Of a stretch of 64,000 bases of DNA, positions 11,006 through 22,499 are shown piece by piece. Below the pieces are notes generated by a model. The model made no database searches. It saw nothing but the letters and a program-made list of their open reading frames with translations, and was not told the DNA's origin. This DNA is from Kalmusia sp. IMI 367209 (taxonomy: Eukaryota; Ascomycota; Dothideomycetes; Pleosporales; Didymosphaeriaceae): the NCBI GenBank assembly GCA_027946365.1, contig JAPEUQ010000009.1, positions 248,001 through 312,000 of the forward strand, in the 5' to 3' direction. Numbering within the stretch: position 1 is the stretch's first letter; the number at the start of each line of letters is the position of its first letter. The position numbers and the translations under genes are program-made.

Positions 11006-12634
11006 CTACTTGGAAAAGCCTGACTTTAGCTTCGTCGGAGCTTTCTTCAACCCGCTCTTCTTCTTAGCCGGAGAATCCGCCTTCCCTTGTGGAGTGACCT
11101 TCAACCTCTTGGCAGATGACTCACGGTAGTCAAGATATTCGTCCCGCTTCCTATTACTTGGGCTTGTTGGGCTAAGCCTATATGCCGGATCCGCATCACC
11201 CTTGCGACGTGTTTTGCGTTTGCGCGACGCAGCCGGCACAAGATCGTCTTCATCGAAAATCTCCTGTAGCGGGGTCACTGGACTGGGGTCCTCTGAAACT
11301 GTAACATAGGGCGGATCTACGGCAAGCTTGCGGGGTCGCCCAGGTTTGCGTTTGGAAGAATTAGTTTCAACGTAGGCAAGACGCTGGATGTTCGGCGTAG
11401 GAATCGGTGGCGCCGGCTTCGGTCTTGCTGCCGGATTGAGCGATTTTGAGACCTTCGGTACGGTAGGACGTGCAGCATGAGCAGCATCTCTTGCTCCTGC
11501 TGCCTTTCGGGTTGCATCGAGTTTCTTGAGTCGCGGCTGTGTTTCTGGATTGATTCGCGCAGTTTGCGAGGGCTTGACTCCTTGGTGAGGACCTGCAACA
11601 TTTACTCCTTCAACACTTTGTGTACGCTGTTGGTGTTGTTGGAGTCGTGCATGAAGTTTAGGGTCCATAGTTCCGGCCCGGCTGGTTTTCTGAGTTGTAG
11701 AGGGTCCAAGTTGCTCCTCAAAGGCGGTGGAGGATTCAGCATAGTTTCCAGAGCTCGAAGGCTGGGTGACAGGCGGTCTTAGATCAGTGTGGTGCAATGC
11801 GAGGCGGGGAACATAACCCTTTTCCTTCTGTAGTGGACCTCCACTGTTAAAAGCTTGTAGTATGGCAATCCATATTTTTTGGTTCAATACCGGGTGCGTA
11901 GGGAGCCCTGCGGGAAGCTTGTAGCGGGAACCGGAATCGTAGATGTCTTGCTGAACGAATCCACCAGAGTGCTCAACAGCTTCATAAGGGACATTGGTGG
12001 TGATGGGTTCAGCATCGTCGGCGGTCCTTTTCGCGGACTCTCTAAGGTCGTAGTTGATCTTCATACTTTCCCATTTCTCCATGTACGGGTTTTCACCAAA
12101 AGGGAGCATGGGCGGTAGCTCCTCATACCACTCTTCGACATCATTCCTTGGACCACCGTACTTAAACCTGACCTCGCGCACATGAGCCACGTTCGAAGTC
12201 GTATTCAGGTACTTGTCATCGAAAACTTCCAAGACCTTGCGTGGGGCTTCAGCCTCAACGGGTGAAGCGTTTCGATAGAGTGCCTCGGGAGACATTAGCT
12301 CCTCGACACTAGAGTCGCTCTCGAGGCCCAAAGAGCTCTCTTCCTCAGCAGGTTGCTGGAAGTCGCTTTGAATTTCTCGGACTAGATTTTGAAGTTGTTG
12401 ATATAGCTTGGAATTGTACGATTTTCCTTCTGCTGGAAAACGCTGGAGTAAGTGCTCATCAATCATTTCAATGCGGTCCAAATATGTTTCGGTCGCATCT
12501 CCATCGCCCCCGTGGGTGAGATAAGAAATAGCCTTTCGAAGTCGGGCATCATTTGTTTGACTGTCAATGAACTCGCCCTCTTCATCGGAAGAGGAGATGT
12601 AATCTCTCTCGTCGGCGTAGCGTCTATAAGACAT
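11006..12634 (-). CDS. Hypothetical nuclear protein with AT-hook-like motif
   Basis: Intronless, 542 residues, ATG at 12634. No enzymatic domain recognised. The N-terminus is acidic (YISSSDEEGEF), followed by a probable helical region (about 30-95) and a conserved-looking core (about 150-290: VREVRFKYGGPRNDVEEWYEELPPMLPFGENPYMEKWE and LPTHPVLNQKIWIAILQAF, quoted in parts). The last 200 residues are disordered and basic, with KRKPGRPRKLA near residue 425, which matches the GRP core of AT-hooks that bind the minor groove of AT-rich DNA, and several nuclear-localisation-like clusters (RKRKTRRK, KKKSGLKK). The likely role is chromatin- or DNA-associated; this is inferred from composition only. 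Confidence 0.6.
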   Translation of the reverse strand: MSYRRYADERDYISSSDEEGEFIDSQTNDARLRKAISYLTHGGDGDATETYLDRIEMIDEHLLQRFPAEGKSYNSKLYQQLQNLVREIQSDFQQPAEEESSLGLESDSSVEELMSPEALYRNASPVEAEAPRKVLEVFDDKYLNTTSNVAHVREVRFKYGGPRNDVEEWYEELPPMLPFGENPYMEKWESMKINYDLRESAKRTADDAEPITTNVPYEAVEHSGGFVQQDIYDSGSRYKLPAGLPTHPVLNQKIWIAILQAFNSGGPLQKEKGYVPRLALHHTDLRPPVTQPSSSGNYAESSTAFEEQLGPSTTQKTSRAGTMDPKLHARLQQHQQRTQSVEGVNVAGPHQGVKPSQTARINPETQPRLKKLDATRKAAGARDAAHAARPTVPKVSKSLNPAARPKPAPPIPTPNIQRLAYVETNSSKRKPGRPRKLAVDPPYVTVSEDPSPVTPLQEIFDEDDLVPAASRKRKTRRKGDADPAYRLSPTSPSNRKRDEYLDYRESSAKRLKVTPQGKADSPAKKKSGLKKAPTKLKSGFSK

Positions 12635-13022
12635 CGTAGCACCTTCGGTCGTTAATGCAGTTTCAAGGGACTAAGCTGCGTCAATATAATCTCGCATTCC
12701 CTAGCGCGTCTTATACCTACGCGATTACAGCGATTTGCGTGTTCCAGCTGTCCAAGAAACAATTATGAGTAGCTGCCGCAGTAATTGTGGTTGCGAAGGG
12801 AATGATGGAGAGTTTGATCTTCTTCGTAACAAAGAAGTGCTAGAAGAGAGCGGCACCCCATTTCCGCAAACGGTGACAATACGGTTTGAGCAAAGCGACG
12901 CTTGACCCTCATAATGAGCACGGCTTTGTCTATACCCTCTTTGTCCTGCTGCTACCATAGACGATGCTAAGTTAGCGTTACTGCTTCGCATTGCTCTTTA
13001 AAAAATTCGTGCGCGAGTGGCT
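12635..13022. other. Intergenic
   Basis: Upstream region of the AT-hook gene and 3' flank of the aspartic-protease-like gene. Nothing else seen. Confidence 0.5.
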
Positions 13023-14928
13023 TTATCCCTGTCGATAGAATCCTCTTTGAGAGTGATACTCCGAGGAAGGTGTGACCGAATCTTCGTCGTGTGCGATATT
13101 GATGGCAGGCGGGGTGCGCGTTGCTTCATAATCTGATGCCATGGAAGACATTGGGATTTTGTGATAAAGGTTCTCGCCCGACACCTCCACAGGCTTCGGC
13201 CCATCCCCTGGCATCTCGTAGACTCGGTGTGAGTTACCCTCAGCTTCGACAGGTTTTTGCCTGTCGTAAGCTGCAAGCTCAACTTTTGGATCCATATCAC
13301 CGGCGACCTCATGCGACATGCCCCCGCCCATTTCGACCTTGAGTTGATCCCCAGAGACTTCGTGCGGTAACGTGTGATGTTGGATGTCGGTATCCTCCAA
13401 TTCGTGCTTCTTGGGCTTCGCCTTTCTGCGGCGGTACATGATGAATGCTATGGTAGCGATCACTCCAGCAACGACAGCAAGGCTGACTGCAATGCCAACG
13501 ATCGCGCCTGTGCCCAAGCCGGAACTATCGTCTGTGTTGCCAGAGTTGTTCTCTCCACCCCCATTACCCGCCCCAGGGTTGCCAGCTCCTGGAGTAGTCT
13601 CCGTGAGCGGTGGTAGGACTGCGACAATGTCTTCTTTTGTTTGAGATGACGGATACAGCGCTTGAGATAGGTTGAACGTATTCCGCTCGTAATCTGCAGA
13701 AAGGTGCGCACTCTGTAAGAACGTTCTTCCTAGAATGTATTGGCTGTCGTTCGCCGCGCGCTTCAAAGGGAAATACATCTTGGAGGAAGAGGCATTCGTC
13801 AAGTCCGGGGTCGCGGTCTGGTAGAAGTTCCAATAAGGCATGTTGATCGTGACAGCCCCTCCAGATACCTCAGGACCAACGGTGAAGCGTACTGAAGGGT
13901 TTTTCTCGAGCAAGTTCTGATGCAAGCTTGTGTTCATCAGGTACAATTCGGTCTTGGTGTCCCACGTTAGACCAAATGCTTCTTCAAACTGTGTACACAC
14001 GCTTTCAGGCAGCCAGATATCAGCGACCAAGGTACTGATATAGGCAATGATGCCAGCATCCAAGAGTGAATCCTCGGTTAGACTTGTGGTAATGCTTTGT
14101 ATGGCGACCTGGAAGTCCAGCGAGATGTCTTCTCCAAATGGAAACGTCAACGAATTCGGCTCGTAACGTGTGGTATCGTAACCTCCCAGGACCAGACTGC
14201 CGAACACCTTTGGAGCCAGATTGTAGGCTCCCGCAGTATATGACCACGAGAGACTCGGGATGGGATTGTCAGTCTTGTTGCGCAGGGTCTGCATCAGACT
14301 AGGGATAGGATCATTGTAGTTGGTGAAGTTGACCGGCCGCGGGTTCAACGAGAGCGACCCCAGCCAGAAGTTGGGCGTGGTGATGCCGGCGATTGACTGA
14401 TTCTTCAGGGTGGGTAGGTTGTCTCCTTGCCAGCCGAGGGTGATGTCGTCGAAGCCGTAGAACCCCGGTCCATCCTGACCGACTCTCTTCTCCAGCCACG
14501 GATTCAACTCGTAGAAGCCAAATTCCTTCCAGGTGGTGGAGTTGTCGCGCAGATACAGCTGCCCACGGTCATCGGCGCACTCCTCGTCGTTGGCACTGCA
14601 GGCTTCGCCGAGCACCAGCCAGGTCGAGGACTGATCGTGGGCGGGGAGGACACGGAACTGCTGTGCGGGAGAACCGACTTCGATGCGAAAGGTGCTCCAT
14701 GGCCCATCTTTCCCGTCCCTGCGCGTGATGTTAGACAGCGTTGCTTGTAGCGGCAGGCGCCCGGCGCGACGTGGAAGGCGCGACCGGCGCGCGCTGGCGG
14801 TTGCCCTCGCCGAACTGAACTGACCATTGCTGGCTCGGCCGGATGCTAAGCGGTTCTGCCGCCGCCGACACGAGCGCACAGAACACCAACACGAGCATCG
14901 CGACTTGCGATGGCCCATAGTCTGCCAT
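13023..14928 (-). CDS. Membrane-anchored A1 aspartic-protease-like protein
   Basis: Exons 14825-14928 and 13023-14718 (intron with CTAAC branch and CGCAG acceptor) give 599 residues. The first exon supplies a signal peptide (VAMLVLVFCALVSAAAEP) and joins exactly into QQW-DGKDGPWSTF, the usual start of this fungal pepsin-like family. The pepsin fold follows: VGSPAQQFRVLP, the flap-side region, GSLVLGGYD, and a C-terminal YILGRTFLQSAHLSADY. The two catalytic positions are altered: HDQSSTW replaces the DTGS motif, and LLDAGI stands for the second DTG/DSG. A Gly/Asn-rich linker leads to one transmembrane helix (about 445-470) and a cytosolic tail of about 125 residues. It may be a low-activity protease or a wall-surface sensor. 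Confidence 0.78.
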
Positions 14929-15752
14929 TCCGTCCGAAGGCGCTCCGGAAGACAGTGCAAAAGAGAAGAGGAACCACGAGAGCCGCCGTGTGTTGTCGAA
15001 GATCAGACCCGGTTTAGGGGCCAAAGCACCCCAGCGCTCAGTCGATCATTAGCGGATAGAATATATTGACTCCCCATCCGGGCCTGAGCACCCTTCGTTC
15101 GGTCATTGGCCCCATGAAACATTCGGGACAAACAATCCTGGGCGCGACGGTCGACTGGTCCCGTTTCTGCCCTCCCAAGCCCATGGCATGCGGTGGCCTT
15201 ACGTACGTCGCTCACTCTCACCCTTCGGGACATCTCACCACCGCCCCACTCCTTTGCCTATTTAGGAGAAACTCTTGGGCATGGTCAGAAGCCTAGCACA
15301 ACACGGGGAGGTCGTTGCAAGGTAAGAGCACGTTCACGCGCCTAGCCGCTTTGCAAGGGTGCTGGACTTTTAGAAGATTATCGGCACTCAGAATCCCAAT
15401 ACGCCGTTTGGACGACGTGCAGTCGATAACAGCGTGCATGGCTTACCGCGATGCGCGAAAGAACCATGGGACGATGCATTCCTACAAGATTTGCAGCCTT
15501 GCCGTTGTAGGGCTTCCCGGGTGTCGTGGTACGTGCCATCAGCTGAATACCAAGCATCAGCCACTCATCTGTATAAGGAGGGCTTACCAGGGTAGCCTCA
15601 AATTCTTCCGAGCTTCGAAGGAACGGGCGGCGGCCCCTAGTGGCCCATGGTGGACAGCCTGCTAGACACAATCTCCTGTTCCTGCCGGACCCTTTGCTCA
15701 TCTCTTCAGCTTCCCGCATGTTCTGTACGGCCCTTAGGTACTGGTACTCACG
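14929..15752. other. Divergent intergenic region
   Basis: Head-to-head gap between the protease-like gene and the surface-protein gene. It must contain both promoters. No coding signal or clear motif seen. Confidence 0.5.
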
Positions 15753-16830
15753 ATGCTCCCTACAGAATTTTTCGCTACAGAATTTTTCGCTACAGAATTT
15801 TTCGTGCTTATGTTTCTCACAATTAAAGCCAGTGCAATTCCGCAAGGTGTGCATACAGGGTTCAAACGCGAGGCTTGCAGCCCGCTAACACACTATAGGG
15901 TTACCGTTGGCGCAAAACCTCACAACCATCGCGAGCACGACCGTTTTGAAAGCGACGGAGACATCCAAAGGGAAGGTGCATGGGGAGAGTACGGTGGATG
16001 GGTGGGACCAGACAATTGACCTAGACAGCCCAGGCGAAACATTCACTTGTGACGGGGGGTGCGGGTTCTTTACCGTACATATGGAGACCAGTATGACAGG
16101 CTGGGAGGCGTTAGAAACCGCTAAGACCCCGCAACCCGAAAAGCTTCAATTCATCATCACGAATACGCCCACCATTGTCCAGATTCGAACCGAATTCGAA
16201 TCACACAGTAAAACACCTTCGAACATACCGAGTTTGGCTCAAGGGACACCAGACAGCGATTCCTTATTGCTTGACATTGTATCTCATATTGCAATTCCGC
16301 CGTCACTAACAAATATTGGACCTGATCCCAGCAAGGATGGTGTATCAGCACCGGGTGAGCCCATGCAGACCAATACAGCCCTGCAAATGCAGGCAGCCAC
16401 GGAAACCATCTCCGATAGAACCATTACTCCTTTTGATACTGCGCCCTTGCTAACCGCTGGCGGCCAAGTAACCCTCGGTTCGGCGATTCTTACTCTTACA
16501 CCCGGCTTTTCATCAGTAATGGGGGGTGGTTCAGCAGCAACATATGTCGCCATCGCAACTGATAGCGATGGGCAAACCCTAATAACTGTCAGTTCGAGTG
16601 GCACAGCAGTGACTGCAACCGTTACAAATGCACCCACTACCATCACACGTCCAAGAAATTTCGATACGAGCATCACTGCTGCCGCTCGTCCAAGCAACCC
16701 TGAAGAACCGAATGCTAGTAATGCAGCTGCGACGACCTCGAGTAAAGGTGCGGCGGCAGTTGGAAGGGTGAAACTTGATCAATGGTGTTACCTAGGGATG
16801 TGGCTTGCTGGATTTGGACTTGTGGGGTGA
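15753..16830 (+). CDS. Ser/Thr-rich secreted or GPI-type surface protein
   Basis: Exons 15753-15846 and 15899-16830 (donor GTGTGC, branch GCTAAC, acceptor TATAG) give 341 residues. The N-terminus starts MLP, then three copies of TEFFA/V, then VLMFLTIKASAIPQG as a hydrophobic export signal. A start at the internal Met (residue 20) is possible. The mature part has an early CDGGCGFF segment, then long Thr/Ser/Ala-rich stretches, with LTAGGQVTLGSAILTLTPG and YVAIATDSDGQTLITVSSSG resembling repeated beta elements of fungal cell-surface proteins. The final 18 residues are hydrophobic (YLGMWLAGFGLVG), as for a GPI-attachment signal, which I infer but cannot prove. Confidence 0.68.
15761..15804 (+). 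repeat. 15-bp tandem repeat, three copies, in coding frame
   Basis: Unit TACAGAATTTTTCGC at 15761-15775 and 15776-15790, with a 14-base third copy at 15791-15804. It is a multiple of three, so it inserts five residues (TEFFA) per copy into the N-terminus of the surface-protein gene. The copies are identical, pointing to recent slippage. Confidence 0.95.
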
Positions 16831-17647
16831 ATTCCGAGCTTACATGCAAGGTCAACGTCACAAGCCTCCATCATTACGTAGCCCAACAACTCCCATCATC
16901 TTGTGTGAAAGCGAGATGGGTATTTGGTTGAAGTATTACAGGAACCAACGCCATGAAGTCCTGGACTCTGCACTCATCTCAGGTGCTTCGTGGGCCATTC
17001 CTTACTTCGACGAAGGTTGAAAGCTCCAGAAATTTGATCTGGAGCTTTCACGACTGCGTAGCATAGTATGAGCACGAAAGACTAGCGAGGCAATGTGAGC
17101 CGTTGTCTCAGGATACCAAAACTACGCAAGGATTGTATCGAGTAGGCAATAACTTTAGGAAAGAGCAAGGCTATGAATATGGGCCCTCTCGTTGAGCACA
17201 ATCTGATGAAACATTTTGTTTGCCGGTGGTGTAGTCATTCGCGAGTGGGGGACGTCACCAATGGAGAACTGAGAAATGTGCTGTGTCACGCATGCTTCGA
17301 TAATGTCAGAAACGATAGAACACGGCGCTTTTTGCACCAAGTGGATCGAACGATATCCTTAAGGTGGCCATGACAGTTAGATTCATTAGTGCAGTATGGA
17401 AACAGTGATACGAGGATAGTAATCTAGGCCCAGGACACAGGTCGAGTCACCTCAAGGTACGTTGACTGTCTCAGAACGCAAGATGCGCGCGCTATTCACC
17501 CTTCTGAAAACGCCTTGCCATACTCAAACAGTACCACACATGACGCCGTCCATTCCAATCCCTATCCTTGGAGTCCAAGTGCTCACCCGAGCAGATTCCA
17601 TAATCCAATTTTAAGTCTCGTCTAATGTCACACGTTCTCGCTATTGT
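16831..17647. other. Intergenic, tail-to-tail, with a hairpin
   Basis: Between two convergent stops. The only structure I see is the perfect inverted repeat at 17018-17050, listed separately. No gene recognised. Confidence 0.5.
17018..17050. repeat. Perfect 13-bp inverted repeat
   Basis: Left arm TGAAAGCTCCAGA (17018-17030), loop of seven bases, right arm TCTGGAGCTTTCA (17038-17050). It lies about 190 bases past the surface-protein stop and could fold in that gene's 3' UTR. Confidence 0.9.
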
Positions 17648-19462
17648 CTACGCAACAGCGAACTTACTCCTCTGCCTCAGCACCTTGCCCCACTTGTAAA
17701 TTGCCCAAATACCAAACATGCATAACACCATCAGCCCAGCCAAAAAGCTCACACCGCCGTCAATACCCAACTTCTCGAACATAGGTCGAGCGATGAGGAT
17801 AGCGGCGAAGGCGAGCAGACTGCGCGCAAGACTGTTGGCCGCGAAGATAGAGGCTGAGTAACGCGGATAAATGTTGGGGATGTAAAGAAGGATGGACTGG
17901 AAGATGAAGTAAACGCCTAGAAAGATGTCAGACACGCTCAAGAATACTGGACATGGGCATCACGTACCGATAATGACAAGACTGAAGCCAATAGTGGGTG
18001 CCATCCAGTGGGAGTGCTCGGCGCGCGCAGTCCACGCATAGATGAACAAACCGATGGGCATGAGCGGCGACGCGATGACACCGGGAAGCAGATGGTTCTC
18101 TAGTTCTCCGAACGTGCCGGAGAAGAGCGCTGGGAAGACGCGATACTTGAGGTTGAAGTACTGGATGACAAAGGCGACGGTTCCGGCGGGGAGCACAGTC
18201 AGGAAGATGAGGCCAGTGGAGGTGGCGCTGAAGCCGAAGTCTGTAGGATAAACGATGGGGAGGGACTGCACAGTGTCAGATTGGCCTAAGATCAGACATG
18301 CAGAGCAAGGAAGCACTTACCTCGAAGAAAGAGTAGAAGATACCATAAGCCAGACCAAGGTACAGCGTGGTAAAACCAAGAGCTGGGTCCTTGACGTTAA
18401 GAACCCATGGCTTGACGAGCGCATCCCACAGCAAAGCGCCAACATGCAAGTCCCTCTGCTTCAGCTCGGCTTCACTGATCAGCTCCTTGTTTCCAGTTTC
18501 CTCTCGCCTCCGCTTAGCCTCATAGTATAGAATCGTAGGGGCGCTGGTCTCGGGCAAGAACACAATCATTAGAAGGTAGAAAGGCCCAGAAATCATGAGC
18601 AGTTCCCAGCTCGAGAACCTCCAGCCGAGAGCTTCGACGGCATACGATGAGAGCGTAGGCCCCATGGCCGGGCCTGCTGTAGCGGCCATGGACCAGAGAG
18701 CAATGGAGTAGCAGAACGGAGCCGGGGACCAGATATCGCCGAAGGAGGCGCCTACAATGCCTAGGCAGGGACCGCACATGAAGCCGAGGAGGAATCGCAG
18801 GACCATGAGACCAGGGTAGTTATTGACTAGTGCAGTGGGGATGCACAAGATGACAAAGAAGAAACCTGAAACCGCGTAGGACGGATTGCGGCCAACAGCA
18901 GGGACTTCACTGAGTGGCGAGAAGAGCAGCGAGCCGGCACCGTAGCCCTACGACAAAATCAGTATACGATATTAGATGATGCTATATGTAAACACATACC
19001 AAGACGTAGAGGGCAATACCCAACGCGCCTTCGGCGTGGGTGACGCCGAAGATTTCGATAACATGCTGTTGACTGGAAGTGTAGATGGATGAGCCGACGT
19101 ACAAGGCGAAGGTCCAAAAGCTATGCACAGTCAACTCAAATGTCTTGTTTCTTTAGAATTTTTACTTACCAAAGCACCGCTGTGATAGTAAGCTTCTGAT
19201 AAAAGGGCCAGTTTTGTGGGTTGCTTGGGTCATCAGGTCCACTCCAGTCCACGATGTTGGTCACTGCAATGCCTGCCTCCTCTTTCTCCTGGGGGTTGGA
19301 AACATCATTCAAGGAATCACTTGTCCTAGGTGTTGCAGAGTTGAGGGAAGTAGATGCAGGCGAGATGATTTTTGCCTCTCCCCGCCGGTAAGAGATCTTT
19401 CCGCTGAAGGCGAAGCGGAGTAGAGTGCCCACGGAAGAGTGCTTTAGGAGGTAGGACGACAT
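17648..19462 (-). CDS. MFS drug:H+ antiporter (DHA1-type)
   Basis: Five exons (19170-19462, 19000-19120, 18321-18947, 17968-18265, 17648-17916) sum to 535 residues. The cytosolic N-terminus ends in WSGPDDPSNPQNWPFYQK, the usual lead-in of fungal DHA1 transporters, followed by twelve predicted helices. Family-like segments include GYGAGSLLFSPLSEVPAVGR (motif after helix 2), LRFLLGFMCGPCLGIVGASFGDIW, AMGPTLSSYAVEALGWRFSSW (antiporter-type motif C region), then a central cytosolic loop (YYEAKRRREETGNKELISEAE). These proteins export drugs, polyamines or metabolites across the plasma membrane; the substrate cannot be read here. No biosynthetic genes are adjacent. Confidence 0.9.
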
Positions 19463-21533
19463 CTCTCAGTTTCGAAAGAGGGACGGTAGAACTCGCCACC
19501 ACCAATTGATACTGCTGCGAAGGAAATTTGAGCTTAAGGACTCTGGAACCTGAAGGAAGGAGCGATGGAAACGGACAGGACCATATTAGGGGAATTACAA
19601 TAATTCTCCATGACGCATGATGTCTCTTCCGCTCTGTAATGGAACGGACTCAGCGAAGTCCGTGTCCATTGGTCTTCAGCTCTGCAGCCGAATGCTTGCA
19701 AAACGTGGAAGCATGGTAGCAGATACCATGACTTGGCGTCCGCTCGTGGGCGGGTGCCTGTCATGAATCTGACAAGATACGTGATCATGTGACTTTCGAC
19801 GCGACCATTTTGGCTGATCGCTCCCAATCTCGGTAGCGTGTCGTTTCGGTTCAAATGATATCCACTGCAGCACGACAATATAACAATGGACTTCGTGAAG
19901 CGCTTCCGACAATCCGTAACTTAGTTCTACCGAAGGCTGAAGTCCGCCAATGGAGGCTACATAGAGGTGTTGGGCCGGCATGCTCGCATCATAAAATTAT
20001 CTTCAGAGTCCATCCGCGACCGCGAAACCTTCTTGATTTCCAATGCTACTCAGATAGATATATTTCTAGCCTTTGCCCAATTGAGTCGTTAGCGATTATC
20101 GTCGACACCTGTTTGGGCATCGCTTACATATACATCAATGTTCCACGCCCCCACTCAAGTCAGAAAGCTGACAACCAGTTCTCTGGGACTTCGGCTTCAA
20201 ACATGACCGAGATTCGCAATGCGGAGGGTCCGGGCCCGTACGAGTGGGATACCGTTCCACAGATTTGGAAGCCTCGCTCGGAGTTTTGCTGCATGCGACG
20301 TGGGTGAGGCGATGGACCGCTCTGATTGGAAGTCATGGACGAGATTGTAGATTCGCCTATTCTGTGACGTCGGCTGTTTGCCTGGTGGGCCTTCGGAATG
20401 TCTTGCGTGCATCGCTGAATATGTAGCGAAACGTAGCGAGAAGTGATGCCTGAAGGTAGATAGAAGTCATTGCGGTCGAGCCCCAGGGCCTGCACAGCAT
20501 ATGTGACGACTCTTATCTTTGGCTGTGAACCGCGTGATAAATTATGTCTCGTACTTTGCTTAAAGCAGCTCACATTATCGGGGTGAGTTAGTTGAAGGTG
20601 TCGAAAGTTGGGCGTTCATGAATAGCCGCAGTCACTCGTCGGAGGACTCAACAAGCTTGTTCGTGTCCGACATTCGCACTGCCCCAAATATTTACGGATG
20701 ACATATTTAAAAGGCGAAGCGACGTCGTTCCATTCGATCGTCTTTACTGTTTAATTTTAGCACCTCTGGTAAGGAAGATCCCATGGAATTGACCATTGAT
20801 CGTCGATAAGATTGTTCTTTATGTGTCGGATCCACAAGTAGACGTCGTAGGTTAACGTTGATGGGAAAACGGTCGACTATGCAAGGAAGTGAGATGAGAA
20901 ATATGTTTTGAACACATAGAAACTCATATGCATTAAGACAACGACCCTCGATCTCCAGTTGTCCAGGATATAATGAAGTCACGGTAGAAACAACGCAAAA
21001 CACCATAGACTGTCAAATTCCATCGTTTCCTAAAATGCTTCATAGAGATCAGTCGATGCAGTGTGAATTCATGTCAAGCCGGATGATAGTCATACAGATA
21101 AAGCATAAGAGCTCTCAGAACTTCCTCGCTCTTTGTGATGTATCCTAGTATTACCTAGAATGCAGTTCATGCCCAAAATGTCGTCCTAGTACTGTAAGTT
21201 AAGAACACATTACTAGAAGAGGTATCGAAACCGAGACCCTTCCATTCCCTGGTGGGTGACAGCTGACTGGACGGTGCTAAGATCCTGGGCTCCTGTAGAA
21301 AAGTTGGAATTTCGGTAGCATATCTACCTCTTTTGGGAAAACCAAAGGTATCACTGCGCTTTTTTCCATTATCAATCGCAATGTATGGGTGGCGCTGTTC
21401 TATAAGCGGAGTTTCTATCGGGCCGGAAGTGTATCACGTGTTATGATTACATAACAGACCTAAAGGACAGCTTACGCGGTACGTCTTCTATGTAGCTTCA
21501 GGAAGTTCCACGTCAACACCACACCCGTTCAAA
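19463..21533. other. Long intergenic region, divergent
   Basis: About 2 kb between the MFS start and the SWP1 start. Several short ATG frames exist on both strands (for example 20202-20307 plus and 20160-20573 minus) but none shows domain, codon bias or plausible splice partners. I see no repeat or mobile element. Confidence 0.45.
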
Positions 21534-22499
21534 ATGAGGCTTCTTCGGTCGTTCGTTCCTTCTCTTCTCCTTTCTTCGGCTGCGTTCGTGTCAGCTGCCT
21601 CCTCTTGGAGTTTCGAGGATGCTACTGTCACAATTCAAAGTAAAGGCGCTGGAGTGGGTGCAGGCGTCAAGGACAAGTGAGTGATTCAAACTCGAATCCT
21701 TACACAAGTTGACACATTGTGTTTAGACTGAACCCTACGACTCCGTTGTCTAAATCGGTATCATTGGGTGCCGCAGACACCTTGAAGTTGCAACTCACGA
21801 CCGTGGACGGCAAGAAAGCAGCGCGACCACACCAAGCCTTCCTCACCCTTAGCGACCCAACAACAGGTGTGGAGGAATCCTTTATATTGAACGTGAAAGA
21901 TAGCGGAAAGAGCAAGGTGGACTTGGTACGTGATATGAAGCAATTGCTGCCGACACAGCTAACATGCGCAGGCCCAGAAAGACCTCCCACATCAGTTCCT
22001 CACTTCGTCGAAGCCGATCCCTGCATCTATCGTCATTGGGTCCTTTGGATCCTCTACACCCTACAAGGCCAAAGTTTTCGACCTGAATGTGGCCCGTGAC
22101 CAGAACGTTCCCCTCGCTATCCCCGAAAAGCCCCTCCGCTACGCCGCCGAGAACGAGATCCACCACATCTTCCGCGATGACCCCCGATCTCCGCCCAAAA
22201 TCATAACGCTAGTGTTTGCAGCAGCTGTTGTCGCTGCTTTGCCTGTTCTACTGATCGTCTGGGTTACACTGGGCGCGAACGCCAATCATTTTGGCAAGGC
22301 TTTGAGCAATGCGCCGGTTTCGCACGCCCTCTTCTATGGCTCCATTCTTGCGATGGAGGGTATTTTCTTCCTATACTACACCAGCTGGAACCTCTTCCAA
22401 ACCTTACCGGCTGCGACCGTGGTCGGGTTCGTGGCTTTCCTCAGCGGGAGCAGGGCACTATCCGAAGTTCAAGAACGCCGGTTGGCCGGATTGAGATGA
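21534..22499 (+). CDS. SWP1: Oligosaccharyltransferase subunit SWP1 / ribophorin II
   Basis: Exons 21534-21676, 21727-21925 and 21972-22499 give 289 residues. It is a subunit of the ER oligosaccharyltransferase that transfers the lipid-linked glycan to Asn. It has a cleavable signal peptide (RLLRSFVPSLLLSSAAFVSA), a lumenal beta-rich part (ADTLKLQLTTVDGKKAARPHQAFL) and the family motif EIHHIFRDDPRSPPK just before three hydrophobic helices. It ends in the short cytosolic segment EVQERRLAGLR. Length matches fungal Swp1 and corresponds to the C-terminal part of ribophorin II. It acts in the same lumenal glycosylation pathway as DPM2 in this window, although the two genes are unlinked. Confidence 0.93.

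Noticed and set aside
14731..15024. Start of the aspartic-protease-like protein further upstream in either frame
   Set aside because: The ATG at 14928 directly precedes a signal peptide and its exon splices precisely into the family's QQWDG start, so the upstream extension is not needed.
19676..19981. Minus frame containing LHEVHCY, reminiscent of the HxxHC motif of UstYa/DUF3328 proteins
   Set aside because: Only one motif, no second HxxHC, no membrane helix or flanking family sequence; probably chance.
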